Origin: Bryobacterales bacterium
GTDB lineage: Bacteria; Acidobacteriota; Terriglobia; Bryobacterales; Bryobacteraceae
Length of the DNA stretch: 64,000 nt
Direction of reading: 5' to 3'
Assembly (NCBI GenBank): GCA_947446025.1
Contig: CANFEY010000001.1
Span: 92,191 to 156,190, forward strand
Shown: one piece after another, positions 1 to 9,965 of the stretch
How positions within the stretch are numbered: the first letter of the stretch is position 1
Layout of the letters: each line of letters opens with the position of its first letter
Program-made: the position numbers and the translations under genes
Notes under the pieces: model-generated
Seen by the model: only the letters and a program-made list of their open reading frames with translations
Database searches by the model: none
What the model was told of the DNA's origin: nothing

Positions 1-1943
<1,943 letters not shown>

Positions 1944-1949
1944 TTAATC

Positions 1950-1955
1950 AGTGTA
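1950..1955 (-). promoter_or_regulatory. -10 hexamer TACACT of gap, leaderless spacing
   Basis: TACACT lies 6 nt before the gap ATG. If transcription starts about 7 nt downstream of the hexamer, the mRNA begins at the start codon. No convincing -35 box was identified. Confidence 0.45.
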
Positions 1956-1985
1956 TCGTCCCTTGTCCTGCTGGACGTTAGGGTG

Positions 1986-2558
1986 CTACTTCGACGTCTC
2001 GCTCACCAACTTGCTGGCCAGTGGACGATCCTGCCCCGCGTACTTGTTCGAGGCCTTCTTGTGATACGGAACCGAGGACGGCGTGGTCAACTGCTCGAAC
2101 GTAAACGAGCAGATGCGCATACCCGGATACAGGGCCACGGGCATGCGGCCCAGGTTGCTCAGCTCAAGCGTGGCCTTACCGCGCCAGCCTGGATCGAACA
2201 GGCCCGCCGTGCCGTGGACTATGATGCCGATGCGGCCTAGGCTCGATCGGCCTTCCAGGCGGCCCAGCACGTCGTCGTCGAGTTCCAGGCGCTCTTCGGT
2301 GATCGCGAGCGCAAACTCACCCGGTTGTAAAATGAACGATTCGCCATCGGGGACCACGATGGTCCGCATCAATTCCTGGATCGCGGTCTTCTCGCGCAGA
2401 TCGATGAAGGCATGCTTGCTGTGCTCGAAGACGCCGAACTCATTGCCCAGCCGGAAGTCGACCGAGCAGCTGCCGAACTGCTCTGCGGGGAGCTCAGGGG
2501 TCACGCGGATTTTGCCCTCGGCAATGTAGCGGTGGATGTCGACGTCGGAAAGGACCAT
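1986..2558 (-). CDS. dcd: dCTP deaminase (possibly bifunctional, dUTP-forming/dUMP-forming)
   Basis: This 190-residue protein belongs to the trimeric dUTPase/dCTP deaminase family and converts dCTP to dUTP for dTMP synthesis. The EGRSSLGR motif, the TAGLFDPGW loop and the TLELSN segment carrying the catalytic glutamate are all visible. The C-terminal KKASNKYAGQ segment resembles the nucleotide-closing tail seen in the Mycobacterium-type bifunctional dCTP deaminase/dUTPase, so direct release of dUMP is possible but not proven here. A TAGAAT hexamer sits 6 nt before the ATG. The gene is divergent from serC. Confidence 0.93.
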   Translation of the reverse strand: MVLSDVDIHRYIAEGKIRVTPELPAEQFGSCSVDFRLGNEFGVFEHSKHAFIDLREKTAIQELMRTIVVPDGESFILQPGEFALAITEERLELDDDVLGRLEGRSSLGRIGIIVHGTAGLFDPGWRGKATLELSNLGRMPVALYPGMRICSFTFEQLTTPSSVPYHKKASNKYAGQDRPLASKLVSETSK

Positions 2559-2564
2559 CTTTAG

Positions 2565-2570
2565 ATTCTA
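2565..2570 (-). promoter_or_regulatory. -10 hexamer TAGAAT of dcd, leaderless spacing
   Basis: TAGAAT lies 6 nt before the dcd ATG, the same geometry as the gap promoter. No -35 box was assigned. Confidence 0.45.
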
Positions 2571-2613
2571 TCTCTGGATAGCGCTACTCTAGAAGTTTCC
2601 CCCGTCACCACTT

Positions 2614-3765
2614 ATGAAACCCACAGTTCTGCCTCAGCGGCCCTTCTTCTCTTCCGGCCCGTGCGCGAAGCGGCCGGGATGGAGTTTGCAGGCGCTCCAA
2701 CACGCGGTAGTTGGCCGCTCCCATCGCGCCAAGGCGGGTAAGTCAAAGCTGGAGCAAGTCATCGAGCGCAGCAAGACGCTGCTGGGAATTCCGGGCGAGT
2801 ACGTCCTCGCGATTGTACCCGCGTCAGACACCGGAGCGGTGGAGATGGCGCTGTGGTCGATGCTGGGTGAGCGCGGCGTGGACGTGCTGGCGTGGGAGAG
2901 TTTTAGCAGCGGCTGGGCGTCGGACTGCAAGAGCCAGCTGAAGCTCGCGGATCTGCGGGTGCTCAAAGCCGACTACGGCCAGCTGCCCGATCTGGCGCAA
3001 GCAGATTGGTCGCGCGACGTCGTGTTTGCCTGGAACGGCACCACCTCCGGCGTCAGAGTACCCAACGGAAATTGGATCGCCGAAGACCGGCAAGGGCTCG
3101 CGATTTGTGACGCGACGTCCGCAGTCTTCGCCATGGGAATTCCGTGGAGCAAGCTCGACGTGGTGACTTGGTCGTGGCAGAAGGTGCTGGGCGGCGAGGG
3201 CGCGCACGGCATGATCGCGCTCAGCCCGCGCGCGGTGCAGCGGCTTGAGACGTACACGCCGGATCGCCCGATCCCGAAGATCTTCCAAATGACCAAGGGC
3301 GGCAAGCTGATCGCCGGCCTGTTTCAGGGCGAGACCATCAACACTCCGTCGATGTTGTGTGTTGAGGATGCGCTGGACGCGCTAGGTTGGGCAGAGTCGA
3401 TCGGTGGGCTGCCGGCGCTGATCGCCCGGTCGCACGCCAACTTGGCCGCGTTGGAAGCGTGGGTAGCGAAATCCAACTGGGCTGGTTTCCTCGCGGTCGA
3501 CGCGTCTGTGCGCTCCAACACGTCGATCTGCCTGAAGATCGTCAACCCGGCGTACGCGGCCCTCTCCGCCGACGCCCAGCAGAAGCACGTGAAATCGATG
3601 GTCACCGCGCTCGAAAAATCCGGGGCCGCCTACGACGTCGGAGCCTATCGCGACGCGCCCCCCGGATTGCGCGTTTGGGGCGGAGCCACGGTCGATACGT
3701 CCGACATCGAAGCGCTGCTGCCGTGGCTGGACTGGGCCTACGCCGAAGCGCGGACGCAATTTTAG
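2614..3765 (+). CDS. serC: Phosphoserine aminotransferase, Methanosarcina-type
   Basis: This 383-residue class V PLP-dependent aminotransferase converts 3-phosphohydroxypyruvate to phosphoserine. The PLP lysine is Lys190 in [12 protein letters not shown]. The N-terminal [12 protein letters not shown] and the [10 protein letters not shown] segment are typical of the variant SerC subgroup first described from Methanosarcina rather than the Escherichia coli type. The stop codon is only 7 nt before serA, so the two genes form a serine-biosynthesis operon. No phosphoserine phosphatase gene is nearby. Confidence 0.92.
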   Translation: MKPTVLPQRPFFSSGPCAKRPGWSLQALQHAVVGRSHRAKAGKSKLEQVIERSKTLLGIPGEYVLAIVPASDTGAVEMALWSMLGERGVDVLAWESFSSGWASDCKSQLKLADLRVLKADYGQLPDLAQADWSRDVVFAWNGTTSGVRVPNGNWIAEDRQGLAICDATSAVFAMGIPWSKLDVVTWSWQKVLGGEGAHGMIALSPRAVQRLETYTPDRPIPKIFQMTKGGKLIAGLFQGETINTPSMLCVEDALDALGWAESIGGLPALIARSHANLAALEAWVAKSNWAGFLAVDASVRSNTSICLKIVNPAYAALSADAQQKHVKSMVTALEKSGAAYDVGAYRDAPPGLRVWGGATVDTSDIEALLPWLDWAYAEARTQF

Positions 3766-3772
3766 GAGCCAC

Positions 3773-4717
3773 ATGCCGAAAGTTCTCATCTCAGACAGCC
3801 TCAGCCCGAGCGCTATTGACGTGTTCAAAGAAGCTGGAATTGAGGTAGACATCAAGATTGACCTCAAAGAAGCAGACTTGATCGCGATCATTGGCGACTA
3901 CGAAGGCATCGCGATCCGTTCCGCCACGAAGATCACGGCTAAGGTGTTGGACGCGGCCACCAACCTGAAAGTCGTGGGCCGAGCCGGCATCGGCGTGGAC
4001 AACATTGACCTCGCCGCCGCAGCCGCGCACGGAGTGGTCGTCATGAACACGCCGTTCGGGAACACTACTGCCACCGCCGAGCTCGCCATCACGCACATCA
4101 TGGCCGTGGCCCGCCAGCTAGGCTCCGCCAACTCGACCACGCACGCCGGAAAGTGGCTGAAGAACAAATACATGGGCGTCGAGGTCACCGGCAAAACGCT
4201 GGGCATCATCGGCTGCGGCAATATCGGTAGCATCGTCGCCGACCGCGCCCAAGGCCTCAAGATGCACGTCATCGCCTACGATCCATTCCTCGATCACGAG
4301 CGCGCCCGAGGCCTCGACGTGGAAAAAGTGGAACTCGACGATCTCCTCGCGCGAGCCGACTTCATCACGCTGCACACGCCGATGACGCCGCAGACGAAAT
4401 ACATCCTGAACAAAGAGACGCTCTCCAAAACGAAGAAGGGCGTCCGCATCGTCAACTGCGCCCGCGGCGGCTTGATCCACGAAGGCGACCTTAAAGCCGC
4501 CATCGAATCCGGCCACGTCGCCGGAGCCGCACTCGACGTGCTGGAGGTGGAGCCCGGGAAAGAAAATCCTCTCTTCGGCATGGAAGAGATCGTCGCCACT
4601 CCGCACCTGGGCGCATCCACGCACGAAGCGCAAGAAAACGTTGCGCTGCAAGTGGCCGAGCAGATCGCGGACTACTTGAAGTCCGGCACCATCGTCAACG
4701 CCGTGTCCAGGCGTTAA
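3773..4717 (+). CDS. serA: D-3-phosphoglycerate dehydrogenase, short form without ACT domain
   Basis: This NAD-dependent enzyme (314 residues) commits 3-phosphoglycerate to serine synthesis. The Rossmann motif GIIGCGNIGS lies near residue 145, followed by NCARGGLI (substrate/cofactor Arg) and ATPHLGAST (catalytic His). The protein ends directly after the catalytic domain, so the ASB and ACT domains that give serine feedback inhibition in 410-530 residue forms are absent. An AGGAG Shine-Dalgarno sequence overlaps the serC end. Other 2-hydroxyacid dehydrogenase activities are possible, but linkage to serC makes SerA by far the best call. Confidence 0.93.
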   Translation: MPKVLISDSLSPSAIDVFKEAGIEVDIKIDLKEADLIAIIGDYEGIAIRSATKITAKVLDAATNLKVVGRAGIGVDNIDLAAAAAHGVVVMNTPFGNTTATAELAITHIMAVARQLGSANSTTHAGKWLKNKYMGVEVTGKTLGIIGCGNIGSIVADRAQGLKMHVIAYDPFLDHERARGLDVEKVELDDLLARADFITLHTPMTPQTKYILNKETLSKTKKGVRIVNCARGGLIHEGDLKAAIESGHVAGAALDVLEVEPGKENPLFGMEEIVATPHLGASTHEAQENVALQVAEQIADYLKSGTIVNAVSRR

Positions 4718-4720
4718 CGC

Positions 4721-4726
4721 TACACT
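4721..4726 (+). promoter_or_regulatory. -10 hexamer TACACT before the antitoxin-like gene
   Basis: TACACT is followed after 6 nt by the GTG at 4733. It begins 3 nt after the serA stop, giving the small gene its own promoter. Confidence 0.4.
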
Positions 4727-4732
4727 GAGGGC

Positions 4733-4921
4733 GTGAAGACGCTGCCGTTCAAGAAGGCTCTGAACAAGGGCCCCAGCTTCGACCCCTACCTTGCGGCGGC
4801 GAATGAGCGTGCTCGCCAGGCCGTGCGAAAACTGCAAGAAGCCGGCATCATTGGGAACCGCATTAGAACGGATCTCCCGCCCGCTATGGAAGAGGGTTCC
4901 GATAGGGACTTCGGCGGGTAA
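4733..4921 (+). CDS. Small antitoxin-like protein, orphaned partner of a zeta-toxin relic
   Basis: This 62-residue protein starts at a GTG. It is basic and helical in the middle (NERARQAVRKLQEAGII) and ends in EGSDRDFGG. Small proteins ending in a similar RDFGG tail commonly precede zeta-toxin-like kinases, and here the stop codon TAA overlaps the ATG of a zeta-like remnant. I therefore infer an antitoxin of a zeta-type pair whose toxin has decayed. It has no recognised domain of its own. A function unrelated to toxin control cannot be excluded. Confidence 0.55.
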   Translation: MKTLPFKKALNKGPSFDPYLAAANERARQAVRKLQEAGIIGNRIRTDLPPAMEEGSDRDFGG

Positions 4922-5123
4922 TGCCGCCGCGCATGTTTGTGGTCGCCGGACCACTTGCGAAGCCTTGCTCGCGCAATCTCCGAAATGGACATGCTGTTGG
5001 TCTACGATAATCTCATCCGTGACCCCAACTCTGCGATTGTTGCTCGAATGCAAGCGCGGGGAGATCCTCTTCGAGGCTCAGATTCTTCCAGAATGGCTAG
5101 ACAGAGTCCTGGATGCCTCCTAG
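4921..5123 (+). pseudogene. Degraded zeta-toxin-like kinase gene
   Basis: Three fragments in successive frames resemble one zeta-type toxin. The ATG at 4921 gives MPPRMFVVAGP, the usual N-terminus before a P-loop. A second frame gives LARAISEMDMLLVYDN, resembling the late helix and strand. The third frame gives LLLECKRGEILFEAQ and LPEWLDRVL, resembling the C-terminus, and ends at 5123. The P-loop GSGKS/T and the central part (several hundred bases in intact homologues) are missing. The gene is therefore internally deleted and frameshifted. Normal products transfer phosphate to UDP-GlcNAc or a related nucleotide sugar. Confidence 0.55.
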
Positions 5124-5165
5124 TAGACGGTTCATGTTCCCTGCCATGCTACGATCAAAACCGAT

Positions 5166-7088
5166 ATGCGCACTCGCAAGCTCGCACTCCTTTTGGGCCC
5201 TGTCGCGGTCGTTGGTTTAGCCTTCGCTTGGCTGGCCACCGCCCAACAGCCCCGCCGCGTGGACGACGTGATGATCCGTAACGCCAGCAAAACCGGTGAG
5301 GAATGGCTCACCTACAACGCGTCCCCTGGCGAAACCCGCTACAGCCCGCTGAAACAAATCGACACGGCCAACGTCGGCAAGCTCGGTCTCGCGTGGTCCT
5401 ACGAAATCGACTTCGGCGGCGGCGGCACGCAGGAATCTACGCCGCTCGTGCATGACGGCGTGATCTACTCCATCACCAACTGGAGCCGTGTATTCGCCGT
5501 GGACGCGCGCACCGGAAAAGAGAAGTGGCGCTTCGACCCCGAAGTCAACCAGACCACCGTTCGCCCCAAAATCTGCTGCGGCATCGTGAATCGCGGCGTG
5601 GCTCTCTACGAAAACCTGGTGATCGCGCCCGTGCTCGATGGACGTTTGATCGCGCTCGACATCAACACCGGAAAGCCTGTGTGGGAGACGCGCCATGTGT
5701 GGTCACAGGACAGCTACACCATCACCATGGCCCCGCGAATCGCCAAGGGCAAAGTGATCATCGGAGCCGGCGGGGCTGAATATCCCGTACGCGGCGTGGT
5801 GGCGGCGTTCGACGCGCGCACCGGCAAGGAAGCCTGGCGCTTCTACACCGTTCCCGGCGACCCCTCGAAGCCGTTCGAGAACGAAGACATGCGCAAGGCG
5901 TCGGCGACTTGGGCCAAGGATTCCTGGAAGCTCGGCGGTGGCGGTACGGTGTGGGATGGCATGGCGTACGATCCTGACGAAGAGCTGGTCTACGTCGGCA
6001 CAGGCAACGCGGGCCCGTGGCCGGAGAATCTGCGCCAGACCAAGGGTCAGGATGCGCTGTACGCCTGCTCCATCCTCGCCATCAACGTCAACACCGGCAG
6101 GCTCAAGTGGTATTTCCAGAACGTCCCCGGCGATTCGTGGGATTACGACACCGTGGCGCAGTTGATGCTGGCCGACCTCAACATCAAGGGCAAAGCGCGC
6201 AAGGTGATCATGCAGGCCAATAAGAATGGCTTCTATTACGTGATAGACCGCGTAACGGGTGAGTTCATCTCCGGCAAGCCGTACGCGAAGGTAACTTGGG
6301 CCGCCGGCCTCGACGAAAAGACCGGTCGTCCGGTGGTGCATCCGGAGTCGGTCTATACGGCCACCGAATCCGTCCAACTCACGCCGGGTCCGGGCGGCGC
6401 GCACAATTGGCCGCCGATGTCTTTCAATCCCACCTCGGGGCTAGTGTACATTCCCGGCTCATCAGGCGGAACGTTCAACTACCAAGTGGACCCGGTATTC
6501 AACTACAAGCCGGGCGAATTGAACCTTGGCATCCAGATCGGCGGGCCGCCCGCGGGTGGCAATCAGGGCAAGCAAGAGAAGCAGGCTCCGGCGGCTCCGA
6601 ATGCTGAGTCCCCGGAAGTGGCGGCGGCACGCGCTGCAGCGGCAGCTAAGCCTCAAGCAGCACCCGCGAAACCTGCAGCGGCGGCAACGCGCCGTCCCAC
6701 GCCTCCCTCCATCGGACCCGACGTCAGCGGCAGCTACCTCTTTGCCTGGGACCCGGTGAACCAAGTGGAAAAATGGCGCAAGCTAGGCGGCGGCAGCGGA
6801 CAAGGCGGAACGCTCTCCACCGGAGGCAACCTGGTCTTCCAAACTCTGCCCGATGGACGTTTGATGGCATATAGCGCCGACAAGGGCGATGAGCTTCTCG
6901 AACTCCGCATGGGTCCCCAGAACGGCATCGGCCCGCCGATGACCTTCATGCTCGACGGCAAGCAGTACATCGCCGTGCAAGGCGGACAAGGTCCCGGACA
7001 GCCGCAAGGTTTCGGCGGCGGCGATCCGGTGAACGCGAAGGCCCCGCCTCCGCCGTTCCCCAAGCTAATGGTGTTCGCGGTGAAATAG
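5166..7088 (+). CDS. PQQ-type quinoprotein alcohol dehydrogenase, periplasmic
   Basis: This is an 8-bladed beta-propeller dehydrogenase of 640 residues that oxidises an alcohol or sugar using pyrroloquinoline quinone. A signal peptide (residues 1-26, ending near ATAQQ) sends it to the periplasm. Vicinal cysteines Cys137-Cys138 form the characteristic disulfide ring near PQQ. GDSWDYD at about 322-328 supplies the catalytic Asp. Trp-docking motifs such as DARTGKEKWRF recur. There is no haem CxxCH, so electrons must leave through another carrier. Residues about 459-518 form an Ala/Pro/Lys-rich insertion, probably a flexible linker. No PQQ synthesis genes are nearby. Confidence 0.9.
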   Translation: MRTRKLALLLGPVAVVGLAFAWLATAQQPRRVDDVMIRNASKTGEEWLTYNASPGETRYSPLKQIDTANVGKLGLAWSYEIDFGGGGTQESTPLVHDGVIYSITNWSRVFAVDARTGKEKWRFDPEVNQTTVRPKICCGIVNRGVALYENLVIAPVLDGRLIALDINTGKPVWETRHVWSQDSYTITMAPRIAKGKVIIGAGGAEYPVRGVVAAFDARTGKEAWRFYTVPGDPSKPFENEDMRKASATWAKDSWKLGGGGTVWDGMAYDPDEELVYVGTGNAGPWPENLRQTKGQDALYACSILAINVNTGRLKWYFQNVPGDSWDYDTVAQLMLADLNIKGKARKVIMQANKNGFYYVIDRVTGEFISGKPYAKVTWAAGLDEKTGRPVVHPESVYTATESVQLTPGPGGAHNWPPMSFNPTSGLVYIPGSSGGTFNYQVDPVFNYKPGELNLGIQIGGPPAGGNQGKQEKQAPAAPNAESPEVAAARAAAAAKPQAAPAKPAAAATRRPTPPSIGPDVSGSYLFAWDPVNQVEKWRKLGGGSGQGGTLSTGGNLVFQTLPDGRLMAYSADKGDELLELRMGPQNGIGPPMTFMLDGKQYIAVQGGQGPGQPQGFGGGDPVNAKAPPPPFPKLMVFAVK

Positions 7089-7106
7089 TCTGAAGTTTTC
7101 CGTCAT

Positions 7107-7144
7107 GCCCCGCTCCTTTTCTTCGGAGCGGGGCTTTTTCTTTT
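7107..7144 (+). terminator. Rho-independent terminator of the quinoprotein gene
   Basis: A perfect 10-bp stem (GCCCCGCTCC paired with GGAGCGGGGC), an 8-nt loop and a T-rich tail (TTTTTCTTTT) start 19 nt after the stop codon. Confidence 0.93.
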
Positions 7145-7174
7145 CTTGTCATTCTACTTTCACGGAACTTCGTG

Positions 7175-7180
7175 TATTCT
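7175..7180 (+). promoter_or_regulatory. -10 hexamer TATTCT of the DUF2278 gene
   Basis: TATTCT lies 7 nt before the ATG at 7188, matching the leaderless geometry of other genes in the window. Confidence 0.4.
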
Positions 7181-7187
7181 GCTATCC

Positions 7188-8169
7188 ATGCCTCTCGCAA
7201 ATTACGGAGTCCTTGTCGGTCGCCCTTTGCGCGGCGTCCCCGGTCGCGGTCAAAATGCGCATTACCAAGTGCACGTCGCCGATCACGCGACCGAATACCG
7301 CATCGCGATCAATGTGAAGTCGAAGCTGTCGCCCTCGGAAGTGGAGTATCTGGTCGACGAAAACTTCCAGCATCCAGTCACGGAGACTCTGCGGCACCGC
7401 AACCCGGGTTTCTATCCCCTCGGCAACCAGCCCAACAGCGGATCATTGGACTTCATCCGCGGCAACCTGTTTGACCCGTCACGGATGGTGCCCCTGCCCG
7501 GACGATGATTTGAACGATAAAGTGGACCGGATCATCCAAGCGGCTGTAGCTGAGGAAGATGCCTTTGTCTGCGCGTTCGGCCAGCGCTGGGGGCCCGAAA
7601 ACGTCCGCGACAAGATCTTCGGTTTCCTGCCCGGGAACGGCATCCACGATATTCACATGAACCAGGGCAACTCCGGCAGCTTCGCGCGCGACAACGGAGT
7701 TTGGCAGGACGGCGGGTTGCTGGTATTCTTCCCCTCCACCGGGAAATGGTCGGCTATTTTCCTGAAATTCCAATCGCAGACCTGGCACACGGATGATCGC
7801 ACGGGTGATCCCATCACGCCTGACGTGGTGCCGCCCCGGCCCACATCGGACTTCGATGTCCGCATCATCGCGGCCTTGGTGAATCCGGTTGGTCCGGATC
7901 AAGGCAAAGAGACTGTGATGCTGCTGAATGTCTCTGACGCCGACGTCGACTTGTCCCGCTGGCACATCGCGAACCGCAATAAGGACAAGGCGCCGCTTGC
8001 GGGCGTGATCAAGAGCGGGCAGGTGATGCAGTTCACGCTGCCTGTGCAGGTGCCGCTTGGCAACGACGGCGGCATTATCACGCTGCTGGACGCGGCGGGA
8101 TTGAAGATCGACGGCGCATCCTACACCAAGGCGCAGGTATCGCGCCAAGGCTGGACGGTCGCGTTCTAG
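7188..8169 (+). pseudogene. DUF2278 (YukJ-like) protein with C-terminal lamin-tail-like domain, apparent frameshift
   Basis: The first frame (7188-7508) gives MPLANYGVLVGR through SLDFIRGNLFDP and then stops. The next frame continues with DDDLNDKVDRII, FGQRWGPE, PGNGIHDIHMNQGN and WHTDDRTGDP to 8169. Together they match the DUF2278 order. The C-terminal 100 residues (LNVSDADVDLSRW to the end) look like a lamin-tail-type beta domain. The frames join near 7496-7503 and are reconciled by removing one base, for example one G of CCCGGAC. All expected motifs are otherwise intact, so this is either a recent mutation or a sequence error. The family's function is unknown. Confidence 0.8.
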
Positions 8170-8411
8170 GCAGTAGGCCCGGTGGGCGGCAGATCCTCGG
8201 GCTTGAGGAACCCCATCTTCTCTAACCGTTCGCGAAGCGGGCGGAGCCTCCCCATCTGGCGGAAGCAGAACTGAATGATGGGATCATCCTTGCCCAGCAC
8301 GCCGATGGCAGCCACGAAAAACACCCAGCCTTGAATGATCGGAATGGGGCCTGTCACGATGGCCAGGATGATCAGGAAGATCCCCAGCCCCCTGCGCAAC
8401 TTCCGTTTCAT
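8166..8411 (-). CDS. Small two-helix membrane protein
   Basis: This 81-residue protein has a basic N-terminus (MKRKLRRG) and two hydrophobic segments (residues about 9-26 and 28-41) separated by IPIIQGW, followed by a basic cytosolic tail rich in Arg and Leu. The pattern resembles the small PGPGW-type membrane proteins, but the motif match is loose. The ATG overlaps the stop of the methyltransferase gene (ATGA), so it is the last gene of the minus-strand operon. Its role is unknown. Confidence 0.65.
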   Translation of the reverse strand: MKRKLRRGLGIFLIILAIVTGPIPIIQGWVFFVAAIGVLGKDDPIIQFCFRQMGRLRPLRERLEKMGFLKPEDLPPTGPTA

Positions 8412-9064
8412 CGTTTCACGAGAATGAGCAAGTGCTGCCGGGGCAACGTCTCAATCGGGTCGAGCAAACGGAAGCCTTCCGGCTCGATCTCGCGGCGTAC
8501 CTGATCCACCGTCATCTTGTGTTCGGGATTGATGGGAATCGACGGGTCTTCGGCGCGATACTCCAGCAGAACGAGTCGGCCGTCGGGCTTCAACGCCTGC
8601 CGAATTTTGCGCAACATTGCTTGCGGCTGAGAGACTTCGTGATACACGTCCACCATCAGGATCAAATCGATCTGTCCGGCGGGGAGCTTCGGGTCGGCGA
8701 GTTCCCCCAAGATCGGAACCACATTGGTTACGCTGTTCGCTTTGGCATTCTTCTCTAACTCCGCCAGCATGCCCGGTTGCAGATCCACGCCGTAAATCTT
8801 GCCGGTGGGGCCGACGCGCTTCGCCATGCGCAGGGTCATGTAGCCGACGCCGGAGCCGAGGTCTGCAATCGTCATGCCGGGCTTGAGATTCAGAGCATCG
8901 ATCGCGCCGTCGGGATTCTCTTCGGCCACGCGCTCCGGGCGGACCAGCCATTCGGCTCCGTTCATGCCCATTACGCCGGCGATCTTGCGACCGGTGATCG
9001 GATGGGTTCCCTGCCCACAAGCGGCCAGCGCCGCTACCAACAAAATCAGAAGTGTCTTCTTCAC
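8408..9064 (-). CDS. Exported SAM-dependent methyltransferase-like lipoprotein
   Basis: The 218-residue product has a class I methyltransferase fold, with motif I ADLGSGVGYM near residue 70 and motif-IV-like DLILMVDVYHEV. Its N-terminus is a signal peptide with a lipobox, LAAC at about 13-16. An exported SAM enzyme is unusual because SAM is cytosolic, although similar predicted lipoproteins occur in several phyla. The GTG start overlaps the stop of the thioredoxin gene (GTGA), showing tight operon coupling. The substrate is unknown. Confidence 0.78.
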   Translation of the reverse strand: MKKTLLILLVAALAACGQGTHPITGRKIAGVMGMNGAEWLVRPERVAEENPDGAIDALNLKPGMTIADLGSGVGYMTLRMAKRVGPTGKIYGVDLQPGMLAELEKNAKANSVTNVVPILGELADPKLPAGQIDLILMVDVYHEVSQPQAMLRKIRQALKPDGRLVLLEYRAEDPSIPINPEHKMTVDQVRREIEPEGFRLLDPIETLPRQHLLILVKR

Positions 9065-9951
9065 AGCACCGCCTCAATTTCACGGATCAGCTCGGCTTCG
9101 GTCGCCGTGCCCGGATGATACCAGCGTACGATGCCTTGCTTGTCGATCAGCGCGAGCGTCGGCGTTGAGCTGCAGCCGTATGTCTCAAAGATCGTGTTGC
9201 TCAACGGTGAGGCGGCGCTAGCGAGCGGTGCGTAGTAGCGGTCGCGGATCTGGCCGATGTAGGCTTTCTCCGCTGGCCTCGGTGCATCCGCACCGCCTTC
9301 GATGTAGCCGTAGTAGCGAGTCGGCGCGACCATCGTCAGCCCCCGCGAACTGTACCGGCGCATCAGGTTCGCGAGCAGCGGAGAAAGCTCCTTGCAGTCC
9401 GGGCACCAGTGCGCCCAGAAAAACACCAGCACCGGCTTGCCGCGATAAGTGGCCCAGGCGGGCGGCTTCGTACGGCCGATCCAATCCGTAGCGTCCAGCG
9501 AAGGCGCGCGCTTGCCCTTCAAGCTGAGAAGGTTGATGTTCTTCGCGATGCGCTCCACGATGGAGGTGCCCGCGTACTTGCGCCGCTCCGTCTCCAGATA
9601 CCCGACGGCGCTGGAAATTTCGCCGCGCCGCGCCATTACTTGCCCATGCACCTCGATGGACGCGCCCAGCGCCAGCGGCACCATCGTCTCGGCGTCCAGC
9701 TTGCGGGATTTCAACTGCTGTAGTGACCAGTCACGCGCTTTATCGGCGTAGCTCTCCGCCAGCTCCAGCTTGCCCAGCACCAAAGCACCGCGCGCCTGCC
9801 AGGACATCGCCAGCGTCACTTCGGGATTCGCGCCGAAGCGCTGCCGGTAGTTATCGATTAGCCGGTCTGCCGTGGCGAAGTCGCCCTTTGAATTAGACGC
9901 CCGCACTTGATCGAGCAACGGCGTCTGCGCGTTGCCCGTCGTGAATAGCAA
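9061..9951 (-). CDS. TlpA-family thioredoxin-like protein with N-terminal helical repeats
   Basis: The C-terminal half is a thioredoxin fold with the active site WAHWCPDCKEL and the cis-Pro region SSTPTLALID. The N-terminal part (residues about 1-145) is alpha-helical and TPR-like. The start is uncertain. The TTG at 9951 cuts through what looks like a signal peptide (VTLALVLLFTTGNAQ), and no ATG, GTG or TTG lies just upstream in frame. A CTG or an unannotated start overlapping the preceding stop is likely. Its role is probably thiol-disulfide exchange in the periplasm. It sits between the SGVW-family genes and the methyltransferase. Confidence 0.82.
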   Translation of the reverse strand: MLFTTGNAQTPLLDQVRASNSKGDFATADRLIDNYRQRFGANPEVTLAMSWQARGALVLGKLELAESYADKARDWSLQQLKSRKLDAETMVPLALGASIEVHGQVMARRGEISSAVGYLETERRKYAGTSIVERIAKNINLLSLKGKRAPSLDATDWIGRTKPPAWATYRGKPVLVFFWAHWCPDCKELSPLLANLMRRYSSRGLTMVAPTRYYGYIEGGADAPRPAEKAYIGQIRDRYYAPLASAASPLSNTIFETYGCSSTPTLALIDKQGIVRWYHPGTATEAELIREIEAVL

Positions 9952-9965
9952 GACCAGCGCGAGGG

